Positions 17,524-26,498 of a stretch of 64,000 nt of DNA are shown here, piece after piece. The position numbers and the translations under genes are program-made. The stretch's first letter is position 1; each line of letters starts with the position of its first letter. The stretch covers positions 62,001-126,000 of the forward strand of contig NZ_JAUORV010000004.1 of the NCBI RefSeq assembly GCF_030548205.1, read 5' to 3'. Origin of the DNA: Aliiglaciecola sp. 3_MG-2023. GTDB lineage: Bacteria > Pseudomonadota > Gammaproteobacteria > Enterobacterales > Alteromonadaceae. The notes below the pieces were generated by a model. It searched no databases. It worked only from the letters and a program-made list of their open reading frames with translations, and was not told the origin of the DNA.

Positions 17524-19678
17524 GTTGATAGTTCTTCCTCAACCACTGTCGAAGTAACTCTGCAAAGGTATTTAATACAAAGGTAAATAGAAATAGTACT
17601 AGAGCAGTTAAAAACAGAATTTGGTAATGACTGTTACCCACTTCTGATTCTGGCATTTCAATGGCTAAGTTAGCGGTTAGGGTGCGTAAACCAGATAACA
17701 AATTCCAATCAGCAACGGGGGTATTTCCAGTGACCATCAGAACGATCATGGTTTCCCCAAAGGCCCTGCCTAACCCTAAAGCGATGGCACTTAAAATACC
17801 TGGATACGCCAAAATCAACACCACTTTACGGAGAGTTTGTAGCCGCGTAGCCCCCAAAGCGGAAGATGCTTGTTTGAGACTATCGGGCACTTCATAAATC
17901 GCATCTTCAGCGAGCGAATAAATGCTAGGCACTATGGCTATTCCTAATGCCAACGCAACAACAAGGGTATTTTTATTAATATTTTCTAAACTATCTATTG
18001 GTAACCACCAATGTCCTTGAAGATTAGTGCTTACCATCGACAAGACGTCCGTAATCGAATAAACAAAAAAACCTAAGCCAATGAGTAAAACACTCGCAAT
18101 GGGCAACTCCCACCCTTGTTTAAAGCGCTGTGGCAAACGTTCCACCAATGGTTGATGTAAAAGGGCAAACAAAACCAAAACCAGGGGTAATAACAAAACA
18201 AAAAGCAACAATGACAAGATAAATTGTTCTGCTAAGGGCGCTAACCAAATCGCAGCAATAAAGCCCAGAACCACAGAAGGGATAGCTTCGAGCACTTCGA
18301 TACTCGGCTTAATCCAATTACGTAACCTTGGTGGTGCGAAAAAACCGGTATACATGGCTGCACACACAGCCAAGGGAACTGCAATTAGTAATGCCAAAAA
18401 AGAGGCTTTTAAACTGCCAATGACCAAGGGAACTAAACTAAATTTAGTTTCGTGATAATCCGCTGCCGAGGTCGTTTGCCATACATAATCAGGTTTAGGA
18501 TAGCCCTCATACGTATTTTTCCCCCACAAAGATTGCATGGTATTTACCGCAGAAATGGACTCAACTTCCCATACATGAATGGTGTTATCCGTCGCCGAAT
18601 ACAAAATGTTCTGGCTTAATGAGACATGATTGTTGATATCGTTTGTGAATACATCGCTAACCTGCTCACCAGTGACATAATTGATGACCTTTAATTGATG
18701 TTTATTATCAACGATAAAGGCCGCATTCTCGGATTGGTGAATTAAAATTTGTTGCGGTTGATGTTCAATCACAATCGAGTACATGGGTTCAAAGACTAAT
18801 TGCCCTTTGGAGTTCACTATGCTCCATTTTTGCAGTGTTTTATCCCGTAAACTAATAAACAATGAACGTTGGCTAGGAAATACATTCAATGAACTAATGG
18901 CATCCTCAAAAGCGATACGATTTAAGCGGCCAGTGGCGATATCATGGGTAACCAGTTTACTATCAGCCACATACACAAATTTACCAATTCGTGGTAGTAA
19001 TTTAAGGTGCCGCGCACGTTCAACGTTGACCACATCAATTTTATTTTTGCTGCGTCTATCAATATTATAGACCTTCCAGCTTTTACCCTGTTGCACTGAA
19101 AGCATGATAGTGTTGTTGCTAAGTTGAAAGTCAAATTGATTGGTCGCAATTAGGTGGTTTATCTCGGTGACCGCTAACGACATCTCCAACTCAGGAAATA
19201 GCTGTTTATCTACTTGATTGAGCTTTTCGATCCGTAAAATGCCAGAATGACTTAATATGGCCAGATAGAGCTGACCATCAAAGAACTTAACTTTGATTTG
19301 GTCAGTGCATAACAATGGCATAATTTTACTTTTTCTTAAGCTGGCATTTGGCGTTTCTGCTGATTGAGAATAAAAATTTATTCGGCAATCTTGATCTTGG
19401 GTGATGATGGGTACCGCATTCACCACATCTCCCATATACAAAATCCGTTCATTGGGGGAAATAGCATATTGGTGTGTTTGCGTAATGCTGACATCACGAG
19501 TCAATGGCAACACTTGAATAAGCAATTGCCAAAGTAATAACCCGAGCGTTAGCAAAACCAACCATCCTGACGTTGCGATAGCTCCAGCAACCAGACGGTT
19601 TTTAATTTTTCTTAAACGGGCGACTTTCACCGTTTGGGTGTTGCTAGACGATGATTCATCAACTGATGATTGACTCAC
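17516..19678 (-). CDS. pstC: Phosphate ABC transporter permease PstC, enlarged form
   Basis: Permease partner of PstA, 720 aa against ~320 in E. coli. A first helix (~30-55) is followed by ~330 residues of beta-rich periplasmic sequence with repeated VWEVES / WSIVNSKG-like strands, suggesting a WD40-like propeller. The membrane permease domain comes after residue ~410, with an extra pair of helices before the EAA loop (DSLKQASSALGATRLQTLRKVVL). The start is GTG at 19678 after AGGG. It is first in pstC-pstA-pstB-phoU. No pstS precedes it, so the phosphate-binding protein must be encoded elsewhere. A Pho-box-like site lies ~50-65 bp upstream. Confidence 0.92.
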   Translation of the reverse strand: MSQSSVDESSSSNTQTVKVARLRKIKNRLVAGAIATSGWLVLLTLGLLLWQLLIQVLPLTRDVSITQTHQYAISPNERILYMGDVVNAVPIITQDQDCRINFYSQSAETPNASLRKSKIMPLLCTDQIKVKFFDGQLYLAILSHSGILRIEKLNQVDKQLFPELEMSLAVTEINHLIATNQFDFQLSNNTIMLSVQQGKSWKVYNIDRRSKNKIDVVNVERARHLKLLPRIGKFVYVADSKLVTHDIATGRLNRIAFEDAISSLNVFPSQRSLFISLRDKTLQKWSIVNSKGQLVFEPMYSIVIEHQPQQILIHQSENAAFIVDNKHQLKVINYVTGEQVSDVFTNDINNHVSLSQNILYSATDNTIHVWEVESISAVNTMQSLWGKNTYEGYPKPDYVWQTTSAADYHETKFSLVPLVIGSLKASFLALLIAVPLAVCAAMYTGFFAPPRLRNWIKPSIEVLEAIPSVVLGFIAAIWLAPLAEQFILSLLLFVLLLPLVLVLFALLHQPLVERLPQRFKQGWELPIASVLLIGLGFFVYSITDVLSMVSTNLQGHWWLPIDSLENINKNTLVVALALGIAIVPSIYSLAEDAIYEVPDSLKQASSALGATRLQTLRKVVLILAYPGILSAIALGLGRAFGETMIVLMVTGNTPVADWNLLSGLRTLTANLAIEMPESEVGNSHYQILFLTALVLFLFTFVLNTFAELLRQWLRKNYQHG

Positions 19679-19725
19679 AAAACTAACCCTACTTTTAAAA
19701 TTGTGCCTAGTGTAATGGATATCTG

Positions 19726-19743
19726 CAAACAGGCAAGTGACAA
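19726..19743 (-). promoter_or_regulatory. Candidate Pho box upstream of pstC
   Basis: The minus strand reads TTGTCAC-N4-CTGTTTG, two 7-mers spaced by 4 that resemble the PhoB consensus CTGTCAT-N4-CTGTCAT. Position, 48-65 bp before the pstC GTG, suits PhoB activation. The second half is weak. Confidence 0.45.
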
Positions 19744-19813
19744 TCTTTTTAGTCGGGACACGTTAGAATGATGAATCTATGTTTAAAATATGCCTATCTA
19801 CACAATGATTAAT

Positions 19814-19843
19814 TTACGAATTATCATATGATTAGGCTATGAT
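19814..19843 (+). promoter_or_regulatory. Candidate sigma-70 promoter for the GcvR-like gene
   Basis: TTACGA (19814-19819), an 18-base spacer and TATGAT (19838-19843), about 80 bp before the gene. The -10 element is good, the -35 fair. Confidence 0.35.
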
Positions 19844-19924
19844 GTTAGTACAACTGAAAATTAGACCTATCGGGGATAACCCTGAAGGTATAACTCTAAA
19901 ATAGTTAAGTCGAAGGGGATTGCA

Positions 19925-20428
19925 ATGAAACCGATAATTTTAACCCTAATCGGAAAAGATAAACCAGGGCTAGTAGTATCACTCGCGCAAAAAGTTTATT
20001 CCTTAGGAGGGAATTGGTTAGCTAGTAACTTTTCCTATATGGCGGGTCACTTTGCAGGTTTTGTCGAGGTCGATATCCCTGTTGAAAATCATGACACCCT
20101 AATCGACTTCTTACAAAAACATCCCGACCTCACCATCCATTCGGTCAGTGCTGACAACGAAACTGATGATAAACCTGATATCGTGGAAATTGACATTATG
20201 GGCAATGACAAGCCCGGCATTGTGCAAGAGCTGACATCAACCTTGAACCGATTTAATATCAATATCATTAAGTTTGAATCCAGTTGTCAAAGCGCGCCTA
20301 ATTGGGGCAGTTTATTGTTTAAGGCCCATGCCGTTGTGGCTATTCCTTCGGGTTTCCAGCTAGATGAACTTTCCGAGGCACTTGAAGATATTGCCAACGA
20401 TTTGATTGTTGATGTTGATTTACGTTAG
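19925..20428 (+). CDS. GcvR-like ACT-domain regulatory protein
   Basis: 167 aa with two ACT domains: ~3-70 (ILTLIGKDKPGLVVSLAQKVYSLGGNWL) and ~87-160 (IVEIDIMGNDKPGIVQELTSTLNRFNINI). Each has the glycine turn (GKDKPG, GNDKPG) that binds amino acids such as glycine in this fold. E. coli GcvR restrains GcvA of the glycine cleavage system; whether this one does the same is not shown, as gcvA and gcvTHP are absent here. A strong AAGGGGA precedes the ATG. It is divergent from the pst operon and 96 bp before ppk1, with a Pho-like half site in the gap. Confidence 0.82.
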   Translation: MKPIILTLIGKDKPGLVVSLAQKVYSLGGNWLASNFSYMAGHFAGFVEVDIPVENHDTLIDFLQKHPDLTIHSVSADNETDDKPDIVEIDIMGNDKPGIVQELTSTLNRFNINIIKFESSCQSAPNWGSLLFKAHAVVAIPSGFQLDELSEALEDIANDLIVDVDLR

Positions 20429-20454
20429 TAATTTACAATGAAATTACACAATTT

Positions 20455-20475
20455 AACAAAACTGTCATACAAACA
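20455..20475 (+). promoter_or_regulatory. Candidate PhoB half-site upstream of ppk1
   Basis: A perfect CTGTCAT at 20462-20468 sits about 57 bp before the ppk1 ATG, with only weak matches 11 bases away on either side. In several gammaproteobacteria ppk is PhoB-regulated, so this is a plausible but incomplete Pho box. Confidence 0.35.
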
Positions 20476-20524
20476 ATGGAACATTCCATCCTATTGAAAA
20501 CGCGCGAGAAAAATCAGGTAACTA

Positions 20525-22588
20525 ATGTATCCAGAACAAATCTATTATCCAAAAGAACTCAGTTGGCTTTCATTTAACGAACGAGTATTGCAAGAAGCCG
20601 CCGATCAACATAACCCAATCGTTGAGAGAATCCGTTTCTTGGGCATCTATTCAAGCAATATGGATGAGTTTTATCGGGTTAGAGTAGCCGAAGTAAAGCG
20701 CCTAATTTATATCCATCTAGAGGAAGGGAACGAAAAAGCGGCGGAAAATACCAAGGTGTTGATGGAACAGATTCAAAACAAAGTGGTAGATCTAACGGAC
20801 AGTTTTGAAAAAGTATACGATGATGTTGTGCATGGGCTAAAGCGTTACAACATTTACATTGTAGATAAAAACCAACTCACGCCATACCAACACGAGTGGC
20901 TCACCAACTATTTTAAAAATAAGATATTACGGCATATAGCGCCAATTTTACTGCACAAAAAAGTAAATCTAGTTGACCGTTTAAACGACTTTGGTACCTA
21001 TTTATATGTGGCAATTTATAAAAAAGACCGGGCAACTAAATACGCGACCATCGAGTTGCCCACAGAAGCCATGTCCCGTTTTATTCAAATTCCGCCAGAA
21101 AAAAGCCGAAAAAAGAAACATATCATACTCATTGACGATGTTATTCAACTCTGCTTAAGCATTGTTTTTAAAGGTTTTATTGAATTTGATGAATTGGAAG
21201 CCTATTCGTTTAAAGTAACCCGAGACTCAGAATATTCAATTAACGATGAGATTGATGAAAGCTTCGTAGAAAAAATGTCTGAAAGCATGAAACAGCGCTT
21301 AATTGCTGAGCCGGTTAGGGTTATATACGATGCTGATATGCCCGAAGAAATGCTTAAAAATCTAAAGAAGCGACTAAAAATAAGTTCCTTTGATAGTTTG
21401 ATTGCCGGCGGAGCCTATCGAAACTTCAAAGACTTTATCGGTTTCCCGAATGTGGGTAGAAGTTATTTAGAAAACCCACCGCTACCCGCGATTAATACCC
21501 ATTTATTTACTGATTTCGACACCGCATTTGATGCCATCAAGCACAAAGATATTTTACTTTACTACCCCTACCATCGATTTCTACATTTTACCGAGTTTGT
21601 TCGCCAAGCGGCGTTTGACCCGAGCGTAAAACATATCCGCCTTAATATTTACCGAGTAGCCAATAAATCGCGAATTGTGAATTCACTTATTGATGCAGTA
21701 GACAACGGTAAAACTGTGACTGTGGTGGTTGAACTGCGAGCCCGTTTTGATGAAGAAGCCAACATTGAATGGTCTAAAACCATGACAGATGCAGGGATTC
21801 GTGTGGTGTTAGGTTCTCCTTCTTTTAAAATTCACAGTAAATTATGTGTTGTCAGTCGTGAAGAAAAAGGTGAGTTAGTTCATTATTCCCATTTCGGAAC
21901 GGGTAACTTTAATGAAAAGACCGCCAAAATTTATACCGACTTTAGTCTTTTTACCCGTAATCAAGAGTTAGCTCAAGAGGCCATATGGGTATTTGATTTA
22001 ATTCAACTACCTTACCGCCGTAATAAATTTCAGCACCTTCAGGTATCCCCGCTGAATGCACGTACCAAAATCCAAATTTTAGTACGCCAAGAAATACAAA
22101 ATGCCAATGAAGGGTTGCCATCGGGCATCATATTAAAAGTGAATAACCTTGTTGACCAACAGTTAATTGATGACCTTTACCGGGCCAGTCAAGCTGGCGT
22201 AAAAGTGAAAGCCATAGTGCGTGGCATGTGCTCCCTTATCCCTAACATACCGGGGGTCAGTGAAAACATTTCTATTATTAGTATTGTCGATCGTTTCTTA
22301 GAACATCCTCGAGTGACGGTTTTCACCAATGGTGGGAAACCCAAAGTGTATATATCCTCTGCCGATTGGATGGCAAGAAATATGGATAACCGTATCGAAG
22401 TGGGTTGTCCTATTTATGATGACGATTTAAAGCAGCAAATTATTCATATTCTCGAACTTCAACTTAAAGATACTATTAAAGCGCGGGTAATTGATGCAGA
22501 GCAAACCAATAACTATGTGAAACGTGGAAATCGAAAAAAATTGCGCTCGCAAGTTGAAATATACCACTATCTTAAATCACTAGAATAA
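20525..22588 (+). CDS. ppk1: Polyphosphate kinase 1
   Basis: Membrane-associated kinase that reversibly makes inorganic polyphosphate from ATP, 687 aa, the usual length. The N-terminal domain opens with ELSWLSFNERVLQEAAD. The phospho-accepting histidine lies in the first phospholipase-D-like domain, at KIHSKLCVV or in SHFGTGNFNEKTAKIYTD (the latter aligning with E. coli His435). The second conserved histidine lies in SIVDRFLEHPRV (E. coli His592). The C-terminal SADWMARNMDNRIEVGCPI is typical. The ATG follows CAGGTAA. It is 44 bp upstream of ppx, a common operon. The neighbouring pst and pit genes suggest shared phosphate control. Confidence 0.96.
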   Translation: MYPEQIYYPKELSWLSFNERVLQEAADQHNPIVERIRFLGIYSSNMDEFYRVRVAEVKRLIYIHLEEGNEKAAENTKVLMEQIQNKVVDLTDSFEKVYDDVVHGLKRYNIYIVDKNQLTPYQHEWLTNYFKNKILRHIAPILLHKKVNLVDRLNDFGTYLYVAIYKKDRATKYATIELPTEAMSRFIQIPPEKSRKKKHIILIDDVIQLCLSIVFKGFIEFDELEAYSFKVTRDSEYSINDEIDESFVEKMSESMKQRLIAEPVRVIYDADMPEEMLKNLKKRLKISSFDSLIAGGAYRNFKDFIGFPNVGRSYLENPPLPAINTHLFTDFDTAFDAIKHKDILLYYPYHRFLHFTEFVRQAAFDPSVKHIRLNIYRVANKSRIVNSLIDAVDNGKTVTVVVELRARFDEEANIEWSKTMTDAGIRVVLGSPSFKIHSKLCVVSREEKGELVHYSHFGTGNFNEKTAKIYTDFSLFTRNQELAQEAIWVFDLIQLPYRRNKFQHLQVSPLNARTKIQILVRQEIQNANEGLPSGIILKVNNLVDQQLIDDLYRASQAGVKVKAIVRGMCSLIPNIPGVSENISIISIVDRFLEHPRVTVFTNGGKPKVYISSADWMARNMDNRIEVGCPIYDDDLKQQIIHILELQLKDTIKARVIDAEQTNNYVKRGNRKKLRSQVEIYHYLKSLE

Positions 22589-22632
22589 TACACTATATTG
22601 GAAAGTGAACGGGTTAAGGAACCTTTGAATAC

Positions 22633-24159
22633 ATGTCTGAATTAAGCGAAGCCTTTAGTAATATTGAAGCACGCCCTACAACCCAAGTTGCGGCCCTAGA
22701 TATTGGCTCCAATAGTTTTCATTTGGTGGTCGCACGTATTGTTGCCGGTAGTGTTCAGATATTACATCGCGTTAAGCAGAAAGTGCGTTTGGCTGATGGT
22801 TTAGATAAGCATAACCGATTGTCAGACGAAGCCATGCAAAGAGGCTTAGACACCTTGCAGATTATTGCGGAAAGTCTTAAAGGCTTTGAGCCAGACACAG
22901 TTAGAATTGTTGCCACTTACACCCTGCGAAAAGCCAAAAATGCCAAAGAGTTTATTCAGGCGGCCAAACAAATTTTACCTTATCCAATTGAAGTTATATC
23001 CGGCATTGAAGAAGCCCGTTTAATTTATTCAGGTGTGGCACATACGGTTCAAAATGATGGCCAAAGGCTAGTGGTAGATATTGGCGGAGGTTCAACTGAA
23101 TTTATCATTGGCGAAGGTTTTGAAAGCAAAATCATGCGCAGTTTACAGATGGGCTGTGTGAGTTATACAAAACGTTTTTTTGCCAATGGCTCTCTTTCTT
23201 CCGGGGCGTTCAAAAAAGCGGTTACCGCCGCACAGCAAGAGCTGGAATTGATAGATGCAAAATACATAAAACTAGGTTGGCGGCACTGTATAGGCACCTC
23301 GGGTACAATTAAAGCGATAGTGCTATTAGCCCAATCTTTAGATGATGCCAATCCAGAGGGCTTTGTATCGCTGGACGATCTAAAAGCATTGCGCGATAAA
23401 TGTATATCTGCCGGCCATATAAAAGACCTAAAATTAGCGGTCACCGAAGACCGAGTTCCAGTTTTAGCAGCCGGCATTTCCATTTTAATTGGCATCTTCA
23501 AAAGTTTAAAAATAACCACAATGGAATATTCTGCAGCTGCGTTGCGAGAAGGCGTGCTCTACGAAATGGAAGAGCAATTGGCCCATCACGATATCCGTGA
23601 ACGCACAGCGCAAAGTCTAGCGACTCGTTATGATGTAGATGTGGACCAGGCCAAACGTGTGCATGTAACCACATTAGCCGTTTACAACCAATGTAAAAAG
23701 GCCTGGAAAATTGGCGGTCAACAGTATCGCAACTTACTGAGTTGGGCTGCGCTGCTACATGAAGTGGGTTTACAAATAAATTCTCGAGGGGTTCAGCGCC
23801 ATTCTGGTTACATATTACAAAACGTGGACTTACACGGCTTTAACCAAGAACAACAGGTTCTGCTGTCTGTGTTAACCCGATTTCACCGCAAAAAACTTCG
23901 CCCAGACGAACTACCTGAGTTTTGGCAATTTGATTCGGAAGTGGTAAAAAAGCTGATTGTCATTTTACGCTTAGGTGTGCTGTTAAATATCAAGCGACAA
24001 GATGATTTTCTGCCTGATTTTGCAGTTGTAGTTGATGACAAATCGATACAAATAACCTTCCCTGAACAATGGTTATTGCACAAACCAATCATCAGTGCAG
24101 ATTTAGCCCGAGAAGCTGAATACCTCAGCGTATTGAACTATAAACTGGCCTTTTCCTAG
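22633..24159 (+). CDS. ppx: Exopolyphosphatase (Ppx/GppA family)
   Basis: Hydrolyses terminal phosphate from polyphosphate; GppA-type activity on pppGpp cannot be excluded. 508 aa, matching Ppx (~513). The actin-like ATPase fold begins AALDIGSNSFHLVVARI, with the second phosphate loop VVDIGGGSTEFIIGEG (~145-160) and the catalytic Glu in ISGIEEARLIY. The C-terminal HD-like domain (~310-508) contains LHEVG and SGYILQN. The ATG follows AAGGA at a spacing of 11. It lies directly after ppk1, giving synthesis and breakdown of polyphosphate in one operon. Confidence 0.93.
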   Translation: MSELSEAFSNIEARPTTQVAALDIGSNSFHLVVARIVAGSVQILHRVKQKVRLADGLDKHNRLSDEAMQRGLDTLQIIAESLKGFEPDTVRIVATYTLRKAKNAKEFIQAAKQILPYPIEVISGIEEARLIYSGVAHTVQNDGQRLVVDIGGGSTEFIIGEGFESKIMRSLQMGCVSYTKRFFANGSLSSGAFKKAVTAAQQELELIDAKYIKLGWRHCIGTSGTIKAIVLLAQSLDDANPEGFVSLDDLKALRDKCISAGHIKDLKLAVTEDRVPVLAAGISILIGIFKSLKITTMEYSAAALREGVLYEMEEQLAHHDIRERTAQSLATRYDVDVDQAKRVHVTTLAVYNQCKKAWKIGGQQYRNLLSWAALLHEVGLQINSRGVQRHSGYILQNVDLHGFNQEQQVLLSVLTRFHRKKLRPDELPEFWQFDSEVVKKLIVILRLGVLLNIKRQDDFLPDFAVVVDDKSIQITFPEQWLLHKPIISADLAREAEYLSVLNYKLAFS

Positions 24160-24197
24160 TCAATTTCTTAAATCTTTTCAGATGTACTAGCCAGAAA

Positions 24198-24226
24198 ATA
24201 AAAAAGCCGAACAAAGGTCCGGCTTG
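24198..24226 (-). terminator. Terminator between ppx and the aldolase gene
   Basis: AAGCCG / CGGCTT hairpin (24204-24209 and 24220-24225). On the minus strand it is followed by TTTTATTTTC, so it is best suited to end the aldolase transcript. It lies in a convergent gap and may stop ppx as well. Confidence 0.75.
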
Positions 24227-24246
24227 ATTAGCTATTGACACTAAAA

Positions 24247-25146
24247 TTAGGTAATAGAAGCTTGATAGATACTTTCGATAGAAGCATCCAATGTATCTTC
24301 AAACTCTTGATCAGAAAGTTGCGCGAATAAACCTTCTGAAAGCGCTCGTGAAAAACTAGCAATAATACCTTTGTTTGCAGTTAAACGACTGTTGGCTTCT
24401 TCTCTTGAATAGCCGCCAGATAAAGCAACAACTTTCAGTACACGAGGGTGCTCAATCAATTCGGTATAAAAACCATTCACTTCGGGCAAAGTCAGTTTTA
24501 ACATTACATTTTGGGTATCTGGAAGAGCATCAAGTTGCGTTAAAATTTCAGCTTTAAGCAAAGATTCCGCGGCTTCTTTATCAACAGCATGAATATCAAC
24601 TTCTGGCTCGATAATAGGAATAAGCCCTTTCGCCAATATTTGTTTACCTACTAGGAATTGCTGTTCAATTACCGCTTTAATACCAGCAGGGTTAGCAGAT
24701 TTCACCACTGAACGCATCTTGGTACCAAAGACATCTTTTGCGTTGGCTTTATCCAAAACCTGATCCAAGCCTGGCATCCCTTTCATTAACTGTACGCCAT
24801 TCTCTTCCGCTTCCAACCCTTTATCCACTTTCAGAAAGGGAACAACTTGTTTTTCTTGCCACAAATATTGCGAACTAGCTTTGCCTTCAATATCTCTGTC
24901 TAGGGTATTTTCAAACAAAATAGCGCCTAATACTCGCTTACCATTAAACGCATTGCTGGTGATGATTCGAGTGCGCATTTCATGCACTTTATCGAACATC
25001 TCTTCGTCACCGTTATACTCATCTTCGGTTACACCATACAGCTTTAATGCTTTTGGGGTACTACCACCACTTTGATCCAAGGCCGCTATAAATCCATTAT
25101 CGGACTCTATTTTTTTAAGCATGTCTAGTTGTGCTTGTGATGCCAT
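24247..25146 (-). CDS. fda: Fructose-bisphosphate aldolase, class I
   Basis: Cleaves fructose-1,6-bisphosphate to dihydroxyacetone phosphate and glyceraldehyde-3-phosphate by Schiff base. 299 aa. Motifs GFIAALDQSGGSTPKALK (~18-35), ILFENTLDR, PFLKVDKGL, GTKMRS, IIEPEV, VMLKLTLP and VALSGGYSREEAN match the class I family of Staphylococcus type. The lysines in LKVDKG and LKLTLP are catalytic. There are no class II metal-binding motifs. The start is ATG at 25146, eight bases after GGAG; a GTG at 25155 overlaps the binding site. It is downstream of pgk on the same strand in the classic tkt-epd-pgk-aldolase order, where E. coli has class II fbaA. Confidence 0.93.
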   Translation of the reverse strand: MASQAQLDMLKKIESDNGFIAALDQSGGSTPKALKLYGVTEDEYNGDEEMFDKVHEMRTRIITSNAFNGKRVLGAILFENTLDRDIEGKASSQYLWQEKQVVPFLKVDKGLEAEENGVQLMKGMPGLDQVLDKANAKDVFGTKMRSVVKSANPAGIKAVIEQQFLVGKQILAKGLIPIIEPEVDIHAVDKEAAESLLKAEILTQLDALPDTQNVMLKLTLPEVNGFYTELIEHPRVLKVVALSGGYSREEANSRLTANKGIIASFSRALSEGLFAQLSDQEFEDTLDASIESIYQASIT

Positions 25147-25239
25147 TAGCAACACTCCTTTTTATTTGAGTAGTCTACAAAACTTTTATTGAGTGCTTCA
25201 TTACACTTCTTGTTGTGAGAGTAAAAAAACTCTCGATTG

Positions 25240-26418
25240 TTACTCTTTTGCCCTTGCTTCCAACATTGCTACAGCAGGTAAAGTTTTGCCTTCTAAAAAC
25301 TCCAAGAAAGCACCACCGCCTGTTGAAATATACGAAACTTGGTCAGATATACCATATTTGTCTACCGCTGCCAAAGTATCGCCACCACCGGCAATTGAAA
25401 AAGCACTACTTTGTGCAATTGCCAGAGAGATTGCTTTCGTTCCTTCACCGAATTGATCGAATTCAAAAACGCCAACTGGACCATTCCATACAATAGTGCC
25501 AGCTTGTCTAATTAAAGCGGCAAGTTGATTGGAAGTTTGAGGTCCAACATCAAAAATCATGTCTTCATCGCTGACCTGAGTCACGGCTTTCAGACTAGCT
25601 GATGCGCTTTCGGAAAACTCAGTCCCCGTCACCACGTCTACGGGTACAGGAATATTGCCACCATTATCCGCTGCTGTCTGCATTAAACGCTTGGCTTCAG
25701 GGATTAAATCTTCTTCATACAAGGATTTACCCACATTATGCCCTTGAGCTGCGATAAAAGTATTGGCAATGCCGCCACCAACGATAAGTTGATCAACTTT
25801 ACCAGAAAGTGATTCTAAAACCGTTAATTTTGTTGAAACTTTAGATCCACCCACAATGGCTAACATAGGTCTAGCTGGGTTATCTAACGCTTTACCTAAG
25901 GCATCTAACTCGTTAGTTAGAAGAGGGCCAGCACAAGCTACAGGGGCAAATTTACCTGCACCATGGGTTGATGCTTGCGCTCTATGTGCCGTGCCAAACG
26001 CATCCATAACATAAACGTCACACAAGGCTGCATACTGTTTTGATAGCGTTTCGTCGTCTTTTTTCTCACCCACATTAAAGCGCACGTTTTCTAATACAAC
26101 GACTTCGCCTGTTGCCACTTCAAGGCCATTCAAATAATCGGTTGCTAATCTGACTGGGCAATCAAGGTGCTCGTTTAAATAATTGACAACAGGCTGCAAT
26201 GAATACTGAGGATCAACTTCACCTTCGGTGGGTCTGCCTAGATGAGACATCACCATCACCTTTGCACCTTTTTCCAGGGCTAGCTTAATTGTTGGCAAGG
26301 CCGCTTTAATGCGCGCATCTGAGGTCACTTTGCCGTCTTTTACCGGCACATTGAGATCTTCGCGTATTAACACGCGTTTATCTGTGAGAGTTAAATCAGC
26401 CATACTGAGTATCGACAT
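25240..26418 (-). CDS. pgk: Phosphoglycerate kinase
   Basis: Transfers phosphate between 1,3-bisphosphoglycerate and ADP in glycolysis. 392 aa, the usual bacterial length. The N-terminal substrate site reads [24 protein letters not shown] and HLGRP; the nucleotide domain has [26 protein letters not shown] and the C-terminal GGGDTLAAV. The N-terminus MSILSMADL aligns with E. coli MSVIKMTDL, so the first ATG is used, preceded by AAAGGA. The 93-bp gap to the aldolase gene contains a small hairpin (25217-25234). It is third in the operon-like tkt, epd, pgk, aldolase series. Confidence 0.97.
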   Translation of the reverse strand: MSILSMADLTLTDKRVLIREDLNVPVKDGKVTSDARIKAALPTIKLALEKGAKVMVMSHLGRPTEGEVDPQYSLQPVVNYLNEHLDCPVRLATDYLNGLEVATGEVVVLENVRFNVGEKKDDETLSKQYAALCDVYVMDAFGTAHRAQASTHGAGKFAPVACAGPLLTNELDALGKALDNPARPMLAIVGGSKVSTKLTVLESLSGKVDQLIVGGGIANTFIAAQGHNVGKSLYEEDLIPEAKRLMQTAADNGGNIPVPVDVVTGTEFSESASASLKAVTQVSDEDMIFDVGPQTSNQLAALIRQAGTIVWNGPVGVFEFDQFGEGTKAISLAIAQSSAFSIAGGGDTLAAVDKYGISDQVSYISTGGGAFLEFLEGKTLPAVAMLEARAKE

Positions 26419-26498
26419 ATTGCTTCCTTTAATCTTGCTTTTATGGATAGTTAATCTTTCAAATCATTAAGTATATTAGTTAATAATTACATTATTGT

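Noticed and set aside
25217-25234. GAGAGT / ACTCTC hairpin between pgk and aldolase genes
   Set aside because: The T run is in the loop and not after the stem, so it does not look like a terminator.
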